From Acanthosoma haemorrhoidale (lineage: Eukaryota > Arthropoda > Insecta > Hemiptera > Acanthosomatidae): DNA of 64,000 nucleotides. Under the pieces are notes generated by a model. That model was not told the DNA's origin. It ran no database searches and worked only from the letters and a program-made list of their open reading frames with translations. How positions within the stretch are numbered: position 1 is the first letter of the stretch; every line of letters starts with the position of its first letter. The position numbers were made by a program, and so were the translations under genes. This document shows, in pieces, positions 12,044-22,637 of the stretch. Location of the stretch: positions 87,111,333 to 87,175,332 of the forward strand of contig OV884013.1 in NCBI GenBank assembly GCA_930367205.1, written 5' to 3'.

Positions 12044-12759
12044 ATGTTCCATGAATGTTCATGGTTGAGAAGTTTACGTTTACATTCCAATGCTAAACAG
12101 TGGCTAGAGATGTTTGAGAAAGAATGTAGAAGATATAAAATCAATGAAGACAATACTAAAATTGAGATATTAAGTTTATTTATGGAAAAATCATGTTTAG
12201 ACTGGCACACAGCAACCCTAACGATATTAACAATGGACTCTGTGTGGTCTGAATGGAAAGAGAAATTTTTGGAAACTTTTGCAGACCAAGGATGGAGTAC
12301 AGGAATGAATGCTATATTCTATAGGTATAAAGGTATACTGATGGAATACGCCATGAAGAAAGAGAGATTATTGTTAGATATGGATGACAATATTAGTTCA
12401 AAGACTTCAGTGATGCTTATAGCTGCAGGTTTACCTGAGTTTATTAGAAATAAGAAGTGTGGTATGAAAAATGTGAGTATTCAACTAGATTATTTCATGA
12501 AATTAGAAAATGTGAGGGTCTAGTGAACAAAAATAATTTTATAAAAAAGAAAGAGGAAAAACTTTACAGTAAAAATAAATTTCAAAAGAAAAAGCCATGC
12601 AATAACTGTGAACAATTATACATGGGTATCAGGCAACATCCAGAAGCTTCATGCTGGTTTAAAAAGAGAGACGAAAGCAAAACTAGAATAATAGGAAGCA
12701 ACTCAGTATTAGAAGTAGATCTAAATACAGAAAAAAAACTAATAATCACACCATTGATT
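12044..12759 (+). pseudogene. Gy-E Gag polyprotein (Ty3/Gypsy-type), frameshifted, cut by the Jk-A insertion
   Basis: The frame starts at an ATG at 12044. Its first part has the gag capsid signature WLEMFEKECRRYKI followed by a conserved Leu/Phe helix and a DWH block. The frame ends at 12523, but a second overlapping frame from 12457 continues the protein, so one frameshift separates them near 12520. The second part is Lys-rich and has a nucleocapsid-like zinc knuckle of the form C-x2-C-x9-H-x4-C (CNNCEQL ... HPEASC). It then reads toward the protease start and stops being element sequence at 12759, where Jk-A is inserted. The matching continuation resumes at 23027 in the same frame. In the family Gag packages RNA and builds the particle. 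LTRs of Gy-E were not found. Confidence 0.7.
12748..12759. repeat. Left 12-bp target duplication of the full-length Jk-A (ACACCATTGATT)
   Basis: ACACCATTGATT occurs here at the end of the Gy-E gag part and again at 23027-23038 at the start of the Gy-E protease part. Both copies read Thr-Pro-Leu-Ile in the Gy-E frame, so removing one copy and the insertion restores a continuous gag-protease frame. Confidence 0.85.
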
Positions 12760-13090
12760 GATATTGATACACTGTTTATTGGGCTATAATTACAATCTGC
12801 CTTTTATAAGGCAATCAGTAATTGCGATAAACGCTCTCATTCATACCGTGTTTACAATTCATCATTCACTCACTCATTCATACAATATTTACAGACAGCC
12901 CAGAGACCTCCCAAATCCACTGCGAAGAGAGAGCGGAGCCTTGGGAAGTCCCCCACGCTCTTCCGTCAGCCGCGTCACCGGATACTAGCCAGTTGAGGCT
13001 GACCAAGAGCGCGAGAGCCACAGACGCTCAGGACATGATTGGAGTAACTGGCCACTGCCAGGACCCCCACTGTCACACGTTTATAGCAGG
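12760..13090 (-). other. 3' UTR and tail of Jk-A copy 2
   Basis: On the + strand it opens with the reverse complement of the family polyadenylation region (tttattgggctataattaca) and includes the reverse complement of the conserved ggaggagcgtgggggac block near 12940-12965. It ends where the RT C-terminus begins. An AT-rich non-homopolymer tail adjoins the left target duplication. Confidence 0.75.
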
Positions 13091-13789
13091 TCAGGAGGTC
13101 ACTGCCGTTTTAGTCTCCGAGGAGGATTATAGGGATGAGTGGCGCAGTGCAATGACTGTGCTACAGGATTAGGGTGGTTGGAAAGGCTACTGTGGAATTT
13201 CATAAACTTAGAAGGGATGAGTTCTAGAATGTAGGGTATATTAAGGTCGTTATGAAGGGTTTTGTTTCTGACATAATAAGGGGCATTTACTATTGTTCTC
13301 AGGACTTTTGATTGAAAGGATTGGATACACTTGATGTTCTACTTTTTTGCTGTCCCCCATAGCTCTATTCCGTATGTCCAGATTGGCTAAGGATAACTTT
13401 GTAGATTAGTAGTTTATTTTCTATTGAGAGATGGGATGTCCTTTGAAGTAGTCTGTACAGTTGTCCAAAGCGCCTGTTTAGTTCTTGTCTTTTTAGTCTC
13501 GTCTGGTTCCAGGTCAGTCGTTTGTCGAGATGGAAGCCTAAGTATCGTATTGTCTCGAATACAGGGAGAGGAATAGAATTAAAATGAACTAGTGGACAAG
13601 TCTTGCGACTAAGGGTGAAGGTAATGTGGGAACATTTTGCTTCATTAACTTTGATCCGCCATTGATTACACCAATACTCGATCTCGTCAAGGTGTTTTTG
13701 AAGGTTATGGGATGCTGTGTCGGGGTCTGGGTGGGATGACAAGACTGCAGTGTCATCTGCAAATGTGGCCAAGAAGGTATTGGGAGTAG

Positions 13790-14232
13790 GGTACTTCCCC
13801 TCAGTCCAGGACAAACTGAGGGCAAGTTGGGTCTACCCGGATTACTGGGTGTCAAAAGTGCTCACAGGACACGGCGGATTCCGTGCCAGGCTGTACGAAT
13901 ACAAGAGAGCAGAAAACAGGTCCTGCCCCCATTGCGGAGAGAGCGATACTGCGGAGCACGTCGTGCTCTCTTGTCATGCACTGGAACCGGCTAGAGCACG
14001 GCTGCTCCGCACGATAGGAGAGTACAGCCTGGGCGAGTCCGACCTGCCGTCGCTGGTGAATGACGAAGCAAGATACACCGCGTTCTGCAGATTCGTCGGG
14101 GAGTGGAAAAGGGTTCAAGGCTCCGGGCACTTCACTATATCCAGGGGGGTGGCGCGGGGTGAGCAGCCGTGTCTTCGGGAAGGCTCACCCGAAGCCAACG
14201 ATGTATCGCCGGTTCCAGAGGAGTCACTGTAA
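13790..14232 (+). pseudogene. R1-like ORF2 C-terminal fragment with CCHC motif
   Basis: The fragment encodes about 147 C-terminal residues of a non-LTR polyprotein and lacks endonuclease and reverse transcriptase. It has GHGGFRARLYEYKRAENRSC followed by the cysteine-histidine motif C-x2-C-x7-H-x4-C (CPHCGESDTAEHVVLSC), which marks the C-terminus of R1/LOA/I-type elements. The frame is continuous with a chance open stretch of Jk-A upstream, so an apparent start at 13717 is not real. The TAA stop is followed directly by the element 3' UTR. High GC and codon use differ from the AT-rich neighbours, consistent with a younger insertion. Confidence 0.75.
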
Positions 14233-14709
14233 ATATGTATATATAGATATAAGGTAGGACTGAGAAGTATATGGTATAGACATAAGTTTAGTTATAGGGG
14301 GATGGAGGATGCACACCCCATGTAAATATAGTTTTAAGTATAGTTATAGGTAGAACACGGATCCAAAAATTGTAAATAGTATTAAGATAACTAGCTATAG
14401 GAAAAAAGAAAAAAAAAAAGGATTTGTAAATATAGTATTAGAGGTGGTTCTTGTATATTGTTCTTTGTATATTGTTATCATGTTTTTTTTTGTTCTTTTT
14501 TTTTTTTTTTCCTTTTTGTTTTTGAGAATAAATGGAACAAAACAGAATAACCGAAGGTGTGCTGACCGGTGCAACAATCACATTGCACCGGAATACGCGC
14601 ACCACAGGCTACGTAACCCCACGATCCCGCTTCACGTGCTTGTGGGGCAAGCCTGTTTAAGGCTCAGCCTCAGGAAGGGCGAAAAAAAAAAAAAAAAAAA
14701 AAAAAAAAA
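13790..14709 (+). mobile_element. 5'-truncated R1-like non-LTR retrotransposon nested in Jk-A
   Basis: A foreign GC-richer segment sits in the Jk-A RT, antisense to it. It ends in a run of about 29 adenines at 14681-14709 and is flanked by the direct repeat ggtattgggagtag (13776-13789 and 14710-14723). The repeat could be up to 16 bp, because two more adenines match. The 5' end is cut inside coding sequence, as expected for target-primed reverse transcription. R1 elements in rDNA make 14-bp duplications; here the target is another transposon, so this relative is not rDNA-specific or it jumped off-target. A 3' UTR of about 450 bp with T-rich and A-rich tracts follows the stop at 14232. Confidence 0.85.
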
Positions 14710-15474
14710 GGTATTGGGAGTAGAGGGGACATCAACAGTGTATAGGTTATAGAGGATGGGGCCCAGGACACTGCCCTGTGGAACTCCTGCATTTATGGGA
14801 TAGTAGTTAGAGTATTCTAAACCACAGCGGACTTGGAAGAAGCGGTTTGAAAGGTAGGACTGTAAGACTAGGAAAAGGGTCTGTGGTAAATATCTTTTGA
14901 GCTTGTAGAGCAAACCTGTGTGCCAAACCCTGTCAAAAGCTTGAGCTATGTCAAGAAAGGCAGCAGTGCAATACTGTTTGGTTTCAAAGGCTGAGGAGAT
15001 GTGATCAACAACGCGAAGGCCTTGTTGAGCAGTGGAATGTCGTTGGCGGAAACCAAACTGGTGTGTGGGAAAAAGGTTTTTGGATTCAACAATGGGAAGT
15101 AGACGTTTTAGTAGGAGTTTCTCAAATATTTTTAAGAGGATAGGGAGTAGGCTAATTGGACGATAAGATGAGGCGTCATTGGGTGGTTTACCGGGTTTGG
15201 CGAATAGGACAATAATGGAATGTTTCCAGAGGAGAGGAAAGTGCGTCGTTCGGATTATGCAATTATATATGTAGGTTAGGAAGATTATGGCTTTAGGAGG
15301 AAGTTGTTTGAGAATTTGAGGAGTAAGGAGATCATATCCAGGGGATTTTCGGTAAGGTAAGTTTTTCAGAAGGTATTTAACCTCAGAGGGGTTAATGGCT
15401 TTTGGTGGAAGAGAGAGAGGAATAGGTGAAGTGAGGAAATCTTCAAAATACTTTAGGATTTTTTTGGTTACGTT

Positions 15475-16557
15475 TTACAAGGAGTTATCCCTGGTGGACA
15501 GAGAGGAGAGGTAGGAATTGAAAGAATCGGAACGGAAGGATGCCAATCGCCGCTTTACCAATCGACAGTACTGATTGTACGTGCGACGATCAATAGGATG
15601 CCGGGATCTTTGCCACACTGTTCTGGAGCGGCGTTTGGATTGGATTAGATCTTTGAGATGCTGAGGTAAACGATTATGATTGTGGATTTTTGTGTGACGA
15701 TGGGGTGACGATGCCTCCCAAGCCAACCTCTGGACCAGAGTAGTGAAAGAATGCACTGCATCGTCTAGGTCTTGGAATGTTTTCAGGGATAATTTGAGGT
15801 TTACGGACTCTGTAAGAAGCTGACGGAAGTGGTCCCAGTCAACTGGGCCCCTAATAAATGAAGGAGGAGGCAGTTTGTGAATTGGTCTTAGGGAAATGGT
15901 TAATAATAAAGGACTATGATCAGAGGAGAGGTCATCAAGGCGCGTGAGTGAGTAGTTTAGTGTTCCTAAACTATTGTAAAAAAAGAAGTCAAGGAGATCA
16001 GGATTTCGGTTGGAATCTGATGGCCAATAGGTTGCTGTGTCAGGAGTGATAGTGGAGCAATGTTTCCGTGTGAGTGCAGACAGCAAAGTCCTCGTGTATT
16101 TGTGGACCTTGACCCCCCAGTGTTGGTGCTTCGCATTAAAGTCCCCACCCACAATGAAACGATGTCCGATGTAGTCTAGAAAGGAGATGAATTGGGAGTC
16201 GGAAATGGATTTATTGGGAGGGCAGTACGTTGAAGCAAGTGTAAGAGGAAAAGTGAAGGTGGTGATTGACACTGCAGTGGATTGAAGGAAATCATGTGAT
16301 ACCAAAAGAACTATGTGGTGGGATATGGGGTTATGGACAATGACAGCGGTACCTGCATGAGCTGTTCCATCTGGGTGATCAGTACGATAAGTCTGGTACT
16401 GTCGAACGGTAAATGGTCGTTTGTTCGTAAGTCTTGTTTCAGTAATAAGAGCTACGTCGATCTTCTTGTCATGGAGTAGTGCTGTCAGTTCGTTAGTGTG
16501 GGTGCGAACACCATTCGCATTCCAAAGGAGAATGGATAAGGAGTCAGAAGGATCCAC
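15475..16557 (-). pseudogene. Jk-A copy 2 ORF2 N-terminus: apurinic-like endonuclease
   Basis: A 360-codon frame begins at the ORF2 start codon (MDPSDSLSILLWNANG). It contains the endonuclease/exonuclease/phosphatase motifs in order: WNANG at residues 12-16, ETRL at 40-43 (metal-binding Glu 40), GGDFNAKH at 137-144 and SDHSP at 212-216. In Jockey elements this domain nicks the target strand that primes reverse transcription. All key residues are present, so this domain is the best preserved part of the copy. The frame ends at a TAA caused by a short deletion in a segment that other copies read through into the RT. The linker before the stop is Arg/His-rich. The endonuclease could fold, but the polyprotein is broken. 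Confidence 0.8.
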
Positions 16558-16663
16558 TTATGGATTTTGTTTGACGGGGATAAGGTAGGAGACAAGATTT
16601 GTAAGAAGGGAAATGAGAGGGGTAATTAGGGTTCTGAATTCTGTAAGGAATGATGTTAATAGG

Positions 16664-16977
16664 CTAGTGAGATCTTAAGAGCTTGGAGGTGAAGGAATAT
16701 GCGAGATGTGTGGTTGAGGATGGGATTGGGTTTGCTGGTTGGCGGGATGAGCGGAATGCTGGGGAAGATACTTGCGGACGAGAAGTGGGCAGTGCCTGTG
16801 ACTGCTCTCTGTTCCGAACGGCATCAGCAAAAGAGACTGAAGGCCTCAAATTTCTGGTGGGGGCGCTTCTTGAGCTACTTGTTACTGGCTTCTCTTCTTC
16901 TGGCCGGCGACGTTGCTCGCTCCTGGACTTGAGGATTCTATAGGCCTCACAGCCCTTGTAGTTGGCCGGATGGTCTT
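16664..16977 (-). pseudogene. Jk-A copy 2 ORF1 (Gag-like), C-terminal part
   Basis: The minus strand carries the ORF1 tail, a Ser/Pro/Arg-rich segment with SVSFADAVRNREQSQALP, ending upstream of the ORF2 start. The upstream half of ORF1 was separated from it by the 4.75-kb insertion at 16978-21725. ORF1 proteins of Jockey elements bind RNA and escort it to the nucleus. Equivalent sequence is seen at 31430-31760 and 61100-61495. Confidence 0.7.
16963..16977. repeat. Left 15-bp duplication flanking the Gypsy-bearing insertion
   Basis: TGGCCGGATGGTCTT here is repeated exactly at 21726-21740. In uninterrupted copies (31785-31810) the sequence occurs once, slightly diverged, inside ORF1. Confidence 0.8.
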
Positions 16978-16984
16978 ATATAGA

Positions 16985-17300
16985 TGATATAATGATGATA
17001 AATCTATAGACGAGTTGATATAGTTCTATATATTAGCATAATATAATTGAATAAAATTAGCAGCATGATTATAAAATGGTCCTATTTATTTATTCTCATG
17101 TACTGATTCCTTATGGAAATTAACTCGTCTCATAAAATAAAATAGAATAGAAATGGTTTGGGGAAAAAGTAGCAAAGCACAAATTTTTTTTTAATAAACA
17201 TTTACGAAATTTAAAATATCGTGGTTTAAATTAAAGTAACATAAATTATTTCTTAAGTAAGCGTTTCTTGGGTAATAATTATCAATAAAGGCTCTGCTGT
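16985..17300 (+). pseudogene. Gy-D gag remnant
   Basis: The stretch beginning gatataatgatgataaatc parallels the one starting at 58430 (gatataatgacgatgaatc), with gcagcatgattataaaatgg versus gcagcatgattctaaaatgg and later attatttctt and taattatcaa blocks. At 58.4 kb the same sequence lies in a gag-like frame. Here it is full of stops and small indels. Confidence 0.45.
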
Positions 17301-20229
17301 GTTTTCTGAACTGAAAAAAAGTGCAAACGTAAGTATAAATTTCGCAAAATGTTAATTCTCTTACTAAGCCTAACGTCCCGTTACGGAGTACTTAATCATT
17401 CTAGTGAGATGAAACTCAACTTAGTTGCGAGTGAGTCAAAATCCAAGAACATTTGCATCCAAACATATCTATAACACTTTAGTAACCCTCAATATTGATA
17501 AAAAAAAAATCCCAATATAATAAATAGGTGATAAGGGTAATTTTATATTTATATTTGTTTGAATTTCTATTAGCTTAGGCTAGATCAAAGACATTCTTCT
17601 TTCCATTAAAAAATAGTATGCTGGCCAGAAAAGTCGTAAATAATATGTGACATTCGTTCGCTGATCAAGAACCTAAGTAGCAAATGGTATACATTTCTTG
17701 AATAATAATTCTATAATCGTAGTTTATAAGTTTACATTTTGAACAAAAGGCGTCTATATCCACAATATTCTTTACCAAATGAGCTAAAACAGTTTTGCTA
17801 AAAGTAACTCCGATACTGAATCAACAAGCTTTTCGCAGTAGTAAAGAGTCAGTTCTTTAGGAAAAGTTTGTAAACAAAAAAGTTCTCATAAATATATGTG
17901 GTTCGTCTGTCTGTTTGGCCAGTGTTCCAAGCCACCCAGGAGGTCCTGACCAAGGCTTCGTCACCTTTTTGTTTATAGTGGAAAGGTATCGCCCCACTAA
18001 CTGCAAGGAGCTTGATGCAACCTGCAGTGATTGGAGCCCTACGAAAACCACTCTTTAATAATTAGTGAAACCTCTATTATATAGAAATATATAGGAACCA
18101 ACGATAGAGAATAAAACCGTTTGGTACAATGTTTACAAATCTGACATTTTTGTATCAGCAAAGTATCTAAATATCCATAGTTTTTAATATGGAATCTCGG
18201 TTGATTCTATGGTCACATTTAGATTTGAGTCGGTTATAAAAATGAGTTAACTTCCATGAAAAATGAATCTTATGAACTGTTCCCTCCAATTTATCTTCAA
18301 GATCCCGAGAGACTCTCGTGCTCTACCGAGTCAGGATGGCTCTGCTTGACCAGACTTCAAATACTTCCTTCAGACCTCTACCAAGTCATACCCACCAAAT
18401 CCCTACCATACATATTATCTCCTAAACTCAAGACCACTGTTCAGTCCCTGCTCGCTGATAGGTTTCCTTCGATCGCTCATTTCAAATCCTGTTTTTATAT
18501 AAATCTTATGTCCTCTCAATCCACCACTATCGAACTATTTTGAGTGCCATCCTGATATAAGCAAGATACCACTGATAATATTTAATTTATTGTTTCTTCA
18601 CAAACCTTACTTAAGAAGTTAGTTTTATTTAGATACCCATTAATAACCAAATTATCTCTAGTCCTTAATTTAAACCCTTTCGTCGAGTTCGTTTTTATGT
18701 CAGAAATATCCCATTAAAATCTGCGGATACCAGATTCTCTCTGATAAATAAATATATCCATTACAAACAAAACTTCATCAATAAGTGGTTTTTTTCTTTC
18801 TCGTTGATTATGAAACATTTCTATATAATAACAGCTACATTAAAAATTTTAGTAAAATATCATCCATCTCAATATTTTTGGCGAAGGATCTATACGTATA
18901 TATATACTTGATTCGGTCGAATCTTGGTATATATACCAATAGCTCCTGGTAAATCTTACATGTTAAAAACTAGCCGAGAGGACTAGTAACCTCTCTTATT
19001 ATTTGATTACAAAAACATTTAAAAATTTAGTGATAGAGAAAAAAACGATTGAAAGTGATGGTACTCAGTAGACTTTTCGGACTAAAGAAAATGAATCTAG
19101 CTATATAATGAAATAAAATTGAATGGCATTATGAAAACCACTCATTAATAATGATTAGTGATTAGTAAAAAATTAATTATAAAAAAAATGGACATTATAG
19201 AAACCAATGATAGCGAATAGAACTTTTTTAGTCAAAACTCCAGATTTTTTTTCTGATTTTTGAAAAATGTCTATATATATATGTTATGGCAAGTGGCAAG
19301 ACATTGTTAAGCCTAATACCACAGGGCCTAATTTAAACAAAGCCTGTGTATAGATAGAGGATGAGAACAGAATAAAGCCAGTTAACAATCGAACCTGTGT
19401 GCATTATTACCATCCTTCTTCTCTATTTTTCTTTGATCCACAGCTGGGAGACTATAACTTATATATATATAACATACAGCTCCTGGCAAATGTTACACGT
19501 TATAAACTAGCCTACTTAGTAGGCCTTTCTAATTATATGACTATCGTAGCGTTTAAAAATATAGCGATAGGAAATATGGATTGAAATAGATGACATTCAA
19601 TAGACTGATGAAACAATAATAAGGATTTCACTCCGCTTGGCATTAGATAGATGATGCCATCAGGTATCCAGTACCTGATCTACACTTACTAATATGTGTC
19701 TAAAAATATAAAAACTCACCTTCTCAACGATACTTACTCAATTAGTGAATCTTCTTTTCGTTTATGATTTTCTCTTGACCGTTTCCTTTCTTCGATATTT
19801 CAGATTTCAGAGTAGCTCTTTTCTTTCAGTTCTGAATTATAGTAATAAATAATGTGAATCCTTGGAAACATTACCCCGTACATAAATAACTTACTTGCGA
19901 TTTTAATATGTAACAACAATAGCAAAACTAATAAAAGATTAATTAATCTCACTGATAAATTATATCAAACATTATATTAAATTAAAAATATCTGAGTCCT
20001 TATTGATAGTTGATGAGACTTTACTAGGCTATAATTAAAAATCTTTGTTGTATAGTTTTCACTCCTGTGTGGAGATGCACTTTATTGTTTAAAAGCTTCC
20101 GTTGGGTTTTCTTCTTGTTTTTTTTGTTATTTTCAAAATTGTAAACCCGTAATAATAATTTTTTATTCAATAATAAAAAAAAAAACGTGCGTGTTGGCAG
20201 AGAGGTGACCGCATCCTAAGATATAATGC
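17301..20229. other. AT-rich filler inside the Gy-D insertion, no gene
   Basis: No domain or repeat copy is recognised. It consists of AT-rich DNA with poly(A) runs and a few short frames (17857-18051 minus, 18256-18543 plus, 19399-19584 plus) that lack motifs. It may hold decayed Gy-D sequence or further insertions too old to recognise. Confidence 0.45.
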
Positions 20230-20239
20230 GATTTGCGAA

Positions 20240-20620
20240 AAGATGTGTGCGTTGCCAATAATCAGGGTCAAAGGAGGAGAGAGGTGTCTGGTGGATACGG
20301 GAAGCACCAACACCATGATATCCCGCGGAGCGCTGGAGGCTGTATGGCGGGTTAAGCTAGAAAGCTAGAAAGCTAGAAAGCTTTCCAGATCCAGGTATGT
20401 AATTGTAGTTTAATCACCCTGGGAGGCCACTACGGTAGTGGGGTAGGTAGGGCTAAATAGGTGGGCGAAGAAAGGGGGAGATCTAAAGATAAATATCATA
20501 GGAAACATACCGCGGGAGCACCAGGTGATAGTTGGGTGTGACCTGTTGGAGAAGGTAGGCGCGCGTGTGGAGAATATCGGGGAAAAATGGAACATTAAGT
20601 TAGGGAAAGTAGAGTATAAA
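20240..20620 (+). pseudogene. Gy-D aspartic protease, frameshifted
   Basis: In one frame this reads GERCLVDTGSTNTMIS, with the retropepsin catalytic triad Asp-Thr-Gly intact, followed by a run of four agctaga-type 8-mers at 20354-20385 that disrupts the fold. Downstream in another frame is HHVIVGCDLLEKVGARVEN, equivalent to the conserved ILGxDxL segment near the protease C-terminus. The enzyme would cleave the Gag-Pol precursor. The tandem expansion and frameshifts make it inactive. Confidence 0.6.
20354..20385 (+). repeat. Short tandem repeat (agctagaa)n inside the Gy-D protease
   Basis: The unit agctagaa is repeated three times and followed by a partial copy ending agcttt. The insertion lies inside protease coding sequence and shifts the frame. 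Confidence 0.75.
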
Positions 20621-20820
20621 TGTCAAGGGTCCCGTATGGTCTGTATGAAAGAGCGCGGAAAGGGGTTAATAAAACAGAGGGCTGGAGGGAAGGCCTACAG
20701 AGGGAGCTTGAGGATATTTTCTACATAGAGGGAGACACGCTAGGAACGACTGGGAGGACGGTCCACGAGATCCAGTTAAAGCAAGAACGTGAAACAGAGA
20801 CGATATCCGCAGGTGCTACG

Positions 20821-21725
20821 TAGGCATATTAGAGAGGAGCTAGAGAGTCTCAAACGGCAAGGGATTATAGTTAACAATACTCCACCATATAACAGCCCTC
20901 TATGGGCAGTGATGAAGAAAAATATATCTGGGACGAGACGGAGAAATACAGAGTAGTTATCGACTATCGGAAGCTAAACGAGAACACGACCAAAGAGAAG
21001 TATCCGATTCCTCGATTTGAGGACATATTATACAGATTGAACAGGGCAACAATATTTAGTACCCTATATCTAAAGGCAGGCTATCACCAGATCAAGATGA
21101 GCGCGAACGACCAAGACAAAGCAGCCTTTACATTTGAGAGGGTGCATTATGAATTTACCAGGATGCCATGTGGACTGAAAAACGCCCCGATTACCTTTCA
21201 ACGCCTAATGGATGAATTTTTGAGGGGAATAGACGAAGCGGTATGCCAGGTCTACATGGACGATCTGTTAGTTTTCAGCAGAACGGAGGCAGAGCACGTT
21301 GAGCACCTAAGAAGTGTATTTCAAAGAGTCCGCGAATTCGGATTAAAACTGTCCATGGAGAAGTTTCTATTGGGGGCAGAAAATAATCAATTTTTTGGGC
21401 CACATCATGTCACGGGAGGGAGTTAAGCCACACTCTACGAAGGTCGAGGCGATTAGAAGAATTGTGGTGCCCACAGATGTAAAGGGGATCCGGTGACTTC
21501 TGGGAACGCTCAATTATCACAGAGGATTTGTGCCGGACTTGGCAGCATACCTGTTGCCTATTAATAATTTACTGCGAAAGGGGGCGAGGGTGGTAATTAC
21601 CCCAATCATGGAGCAGAATATCCGGAAATGTATGTCTAACTTACAGGAGGAACCTATATTCCCTGATTTCTGATTTCCCCCAACCCTTCACAATCACCCT
21701 GATGCCAGCGAATGCGCATATAGGA
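20821..21725 (+). pseudogene. Gy-D reverse transcriptase and start of RNase H
   Basis: The best-preserved frame is 20902-21426. It has YRVVIDYRKLNENT, YPIPRFEDIL, the motif with STLYLKAGYHQIKM (first catalytic Asp replaced by Tyr-Leu-Lys context), AFTFERVHYEFTRMPCGLKNAP, and the active-site motif VYMDDLLVFS with both Asp residues. The frame then shifts; the thumb continues as REGVKPHSTKVEAIR and a connection domain with GFVPDLAAYL. It ends in a DASECAY motif at the start of RNase H, exactly where Jk-A sequence resumes. Ty3/Gypsy reverse transcriptases copy the genomic RNA in the particle. Loss of the first catalytic Asp and the truncation make it dead. Confidence 0.75.
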
Positions 21726-22637
21726 TGGCCGGATGGTCTTGCTGGCAGAGCACGCATACAGCAGACGATTTTAGGGGCTTTTTGCACAATTCGCTTTTGT
21801 GCTGCCCACTACACTTTACACACCTAGGAGGGTGGATTTTGTGTGCCCATATGCCTGGCAATTATGGCATTGGACGATGTCTCTATTGGGGTAAGGTTTT
21901 TCGACCTGTATTCTTGTGTAATACAGGGTTGTTAAGTCATAAATTTTCTCCACGCCAGGTGTCCGCTCGAGATCTACAAAAAATAACGGTAATGCCGTTT
22001 TGGTGGATTCGTTTTGTTGTCTGTCCTCACGTAAAACGTTGGTTATTTGCCGAACTTTGAATCCCAGAGCTGATAGTTCGTCTTCAATTTCATCAGCTGG
22101 TGTGGTCAGGTGCAGATTTTTTATCACTACTCGAAGCGATCGTTATTGTTTCAACTGATATGTATGGAAGTCTGCATTGGTTTCTTCCAAATACTTAATG
22201 ATCGCTCGATAAATATCCGGAGTGTCTGGGGAAATTTTTGTATCCCGAGAGCGATTGAGGCACGTATATTTTCCGGTACCTACAGCTTTGTTCATTTGTG
22301 AGCATAATAGTTTAAAATTGCTAATATTCCTTACGAATATACCAGGCGGCTTGGGCTGTGTTGGTGTTTGAATAACTTCCATGTCGTCAGGTTGGCTATT
22401 TCTCAGTACCTCGAAGCTATTCGGTGTGAAGAATGGAGATTCTGCTACAGTTTCTTCTTTTGAAGTGCTGGCAAGTGGTGGTAGATCTTTTATAGAGCTG
22501 GCAGCAGATGAGTTTATAGGGATGTTCCTATTTGAGCGTCTGGGTTTTCGCTTTACTGGCGACGTTGGCGGAGTTGGACCTAAGGACCTAGATCTTTTCT
22601 TTTTATTTTGTGATATTATCTGCTGATAAAATCTCAT
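21726..22637 (-). pseudogene. Jk-A copy 2 ORF1 (Gag-like), N-terminal part with zinc knuckle
   Basis: ORF1 starts at the ATG complement at 22635-22637 (MRFYQQIISQNKKKR). The first 164 codons have a basic, Ser/Pro-rich region and the conserved block PPGIFVRNISNFKLL followed by YTCLNRSRDTKISPDTPDIYR. A small deletion gives a stop at 22143; the protein resumes at 22127 with the PRE_C2HC-like region (NLHLTTPADEIEDELSALGFKV). The zinc knuckle CHNCQAYGHTK (C-x2-C-x4-H type) lies near 21850. The segment then reaches the 15-bp duplication. Its C-terminal part lies at 16664-16977. Such proteins are RNA chaperones that form particles with the element RNA. Confidence 0.8.

Larger units (their letters stand above)
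13100..15474 (-). pseudogene. Jk-A copy 2 ORF2 reverse transcriptase, interrupted at 13790-14709
   Basis: The minus strand encodes a Jockey-clade reverse transcriptase that would prime cDNA synthesis at a nicked target. Visible pieces are the SNRFFQVRCGLEYSNYY and GVPQGSVLGPILYNLYT block (14913-14740), the catalytic F-A-D-D-T motif at about 13751-13765, a thumb-like block with HLDEIEYWCNQW, and the C-terminal part containing RRFGQLYRLLQRTSHL. The R1-like insertion splits it just before the FADD motif, inside codons for STPNTF. A small deletion near 15475 separates it from the endonuclease by a stop. Together with frameshifts, this makes the enzyme non-functional. Confidence 0.75.
16978..21725 (+). 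mobile_element. 4.75-kb insertion bearing Gypsy-type gag-to-RT remnants (Gy-D), no LTRs
   Basis: The segment lies between two halves of Jk-A ORF1 and is bounded by a 15-bp direct duplication. Its left end (about 16985-17300) matches a gag remnant at 58430-58740, and its right part (20240-21725) encodes protease and reverse transcriptase in the same + direction. It therefore looks like an internal Gypsy slice running from gag to mid RNase H, with about 2.9 kb of AT-rich DNA between. Neither end carries an LTR, a poly(A) or terminal inverted repeats. A 15-bp duplication is not the 4-6 bp made by Gypsy integrase, so it may have been copied in by LINE machinery or by break repair. Confidence 0.6.

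Noticed and set aside
13717..14232. Apparent 171-codon gene start at 13717
   Set aside because: The first 24 codons are antisense Jk-A sequence; the real element sequence begins only at 13790, after the target duplication.
14395..14752. Frames rich in Lys and Phe around the poly(T) and poly(A) tracts
   Set aside because: They are translations of homopolymer runs in the R1-like 3' UTR and tail.
18256..18543. 95-codon frame inside the Gy-D insertion
   Set aside because: No domain, no upstream context, surrounded by decayed AT-rich DNA.
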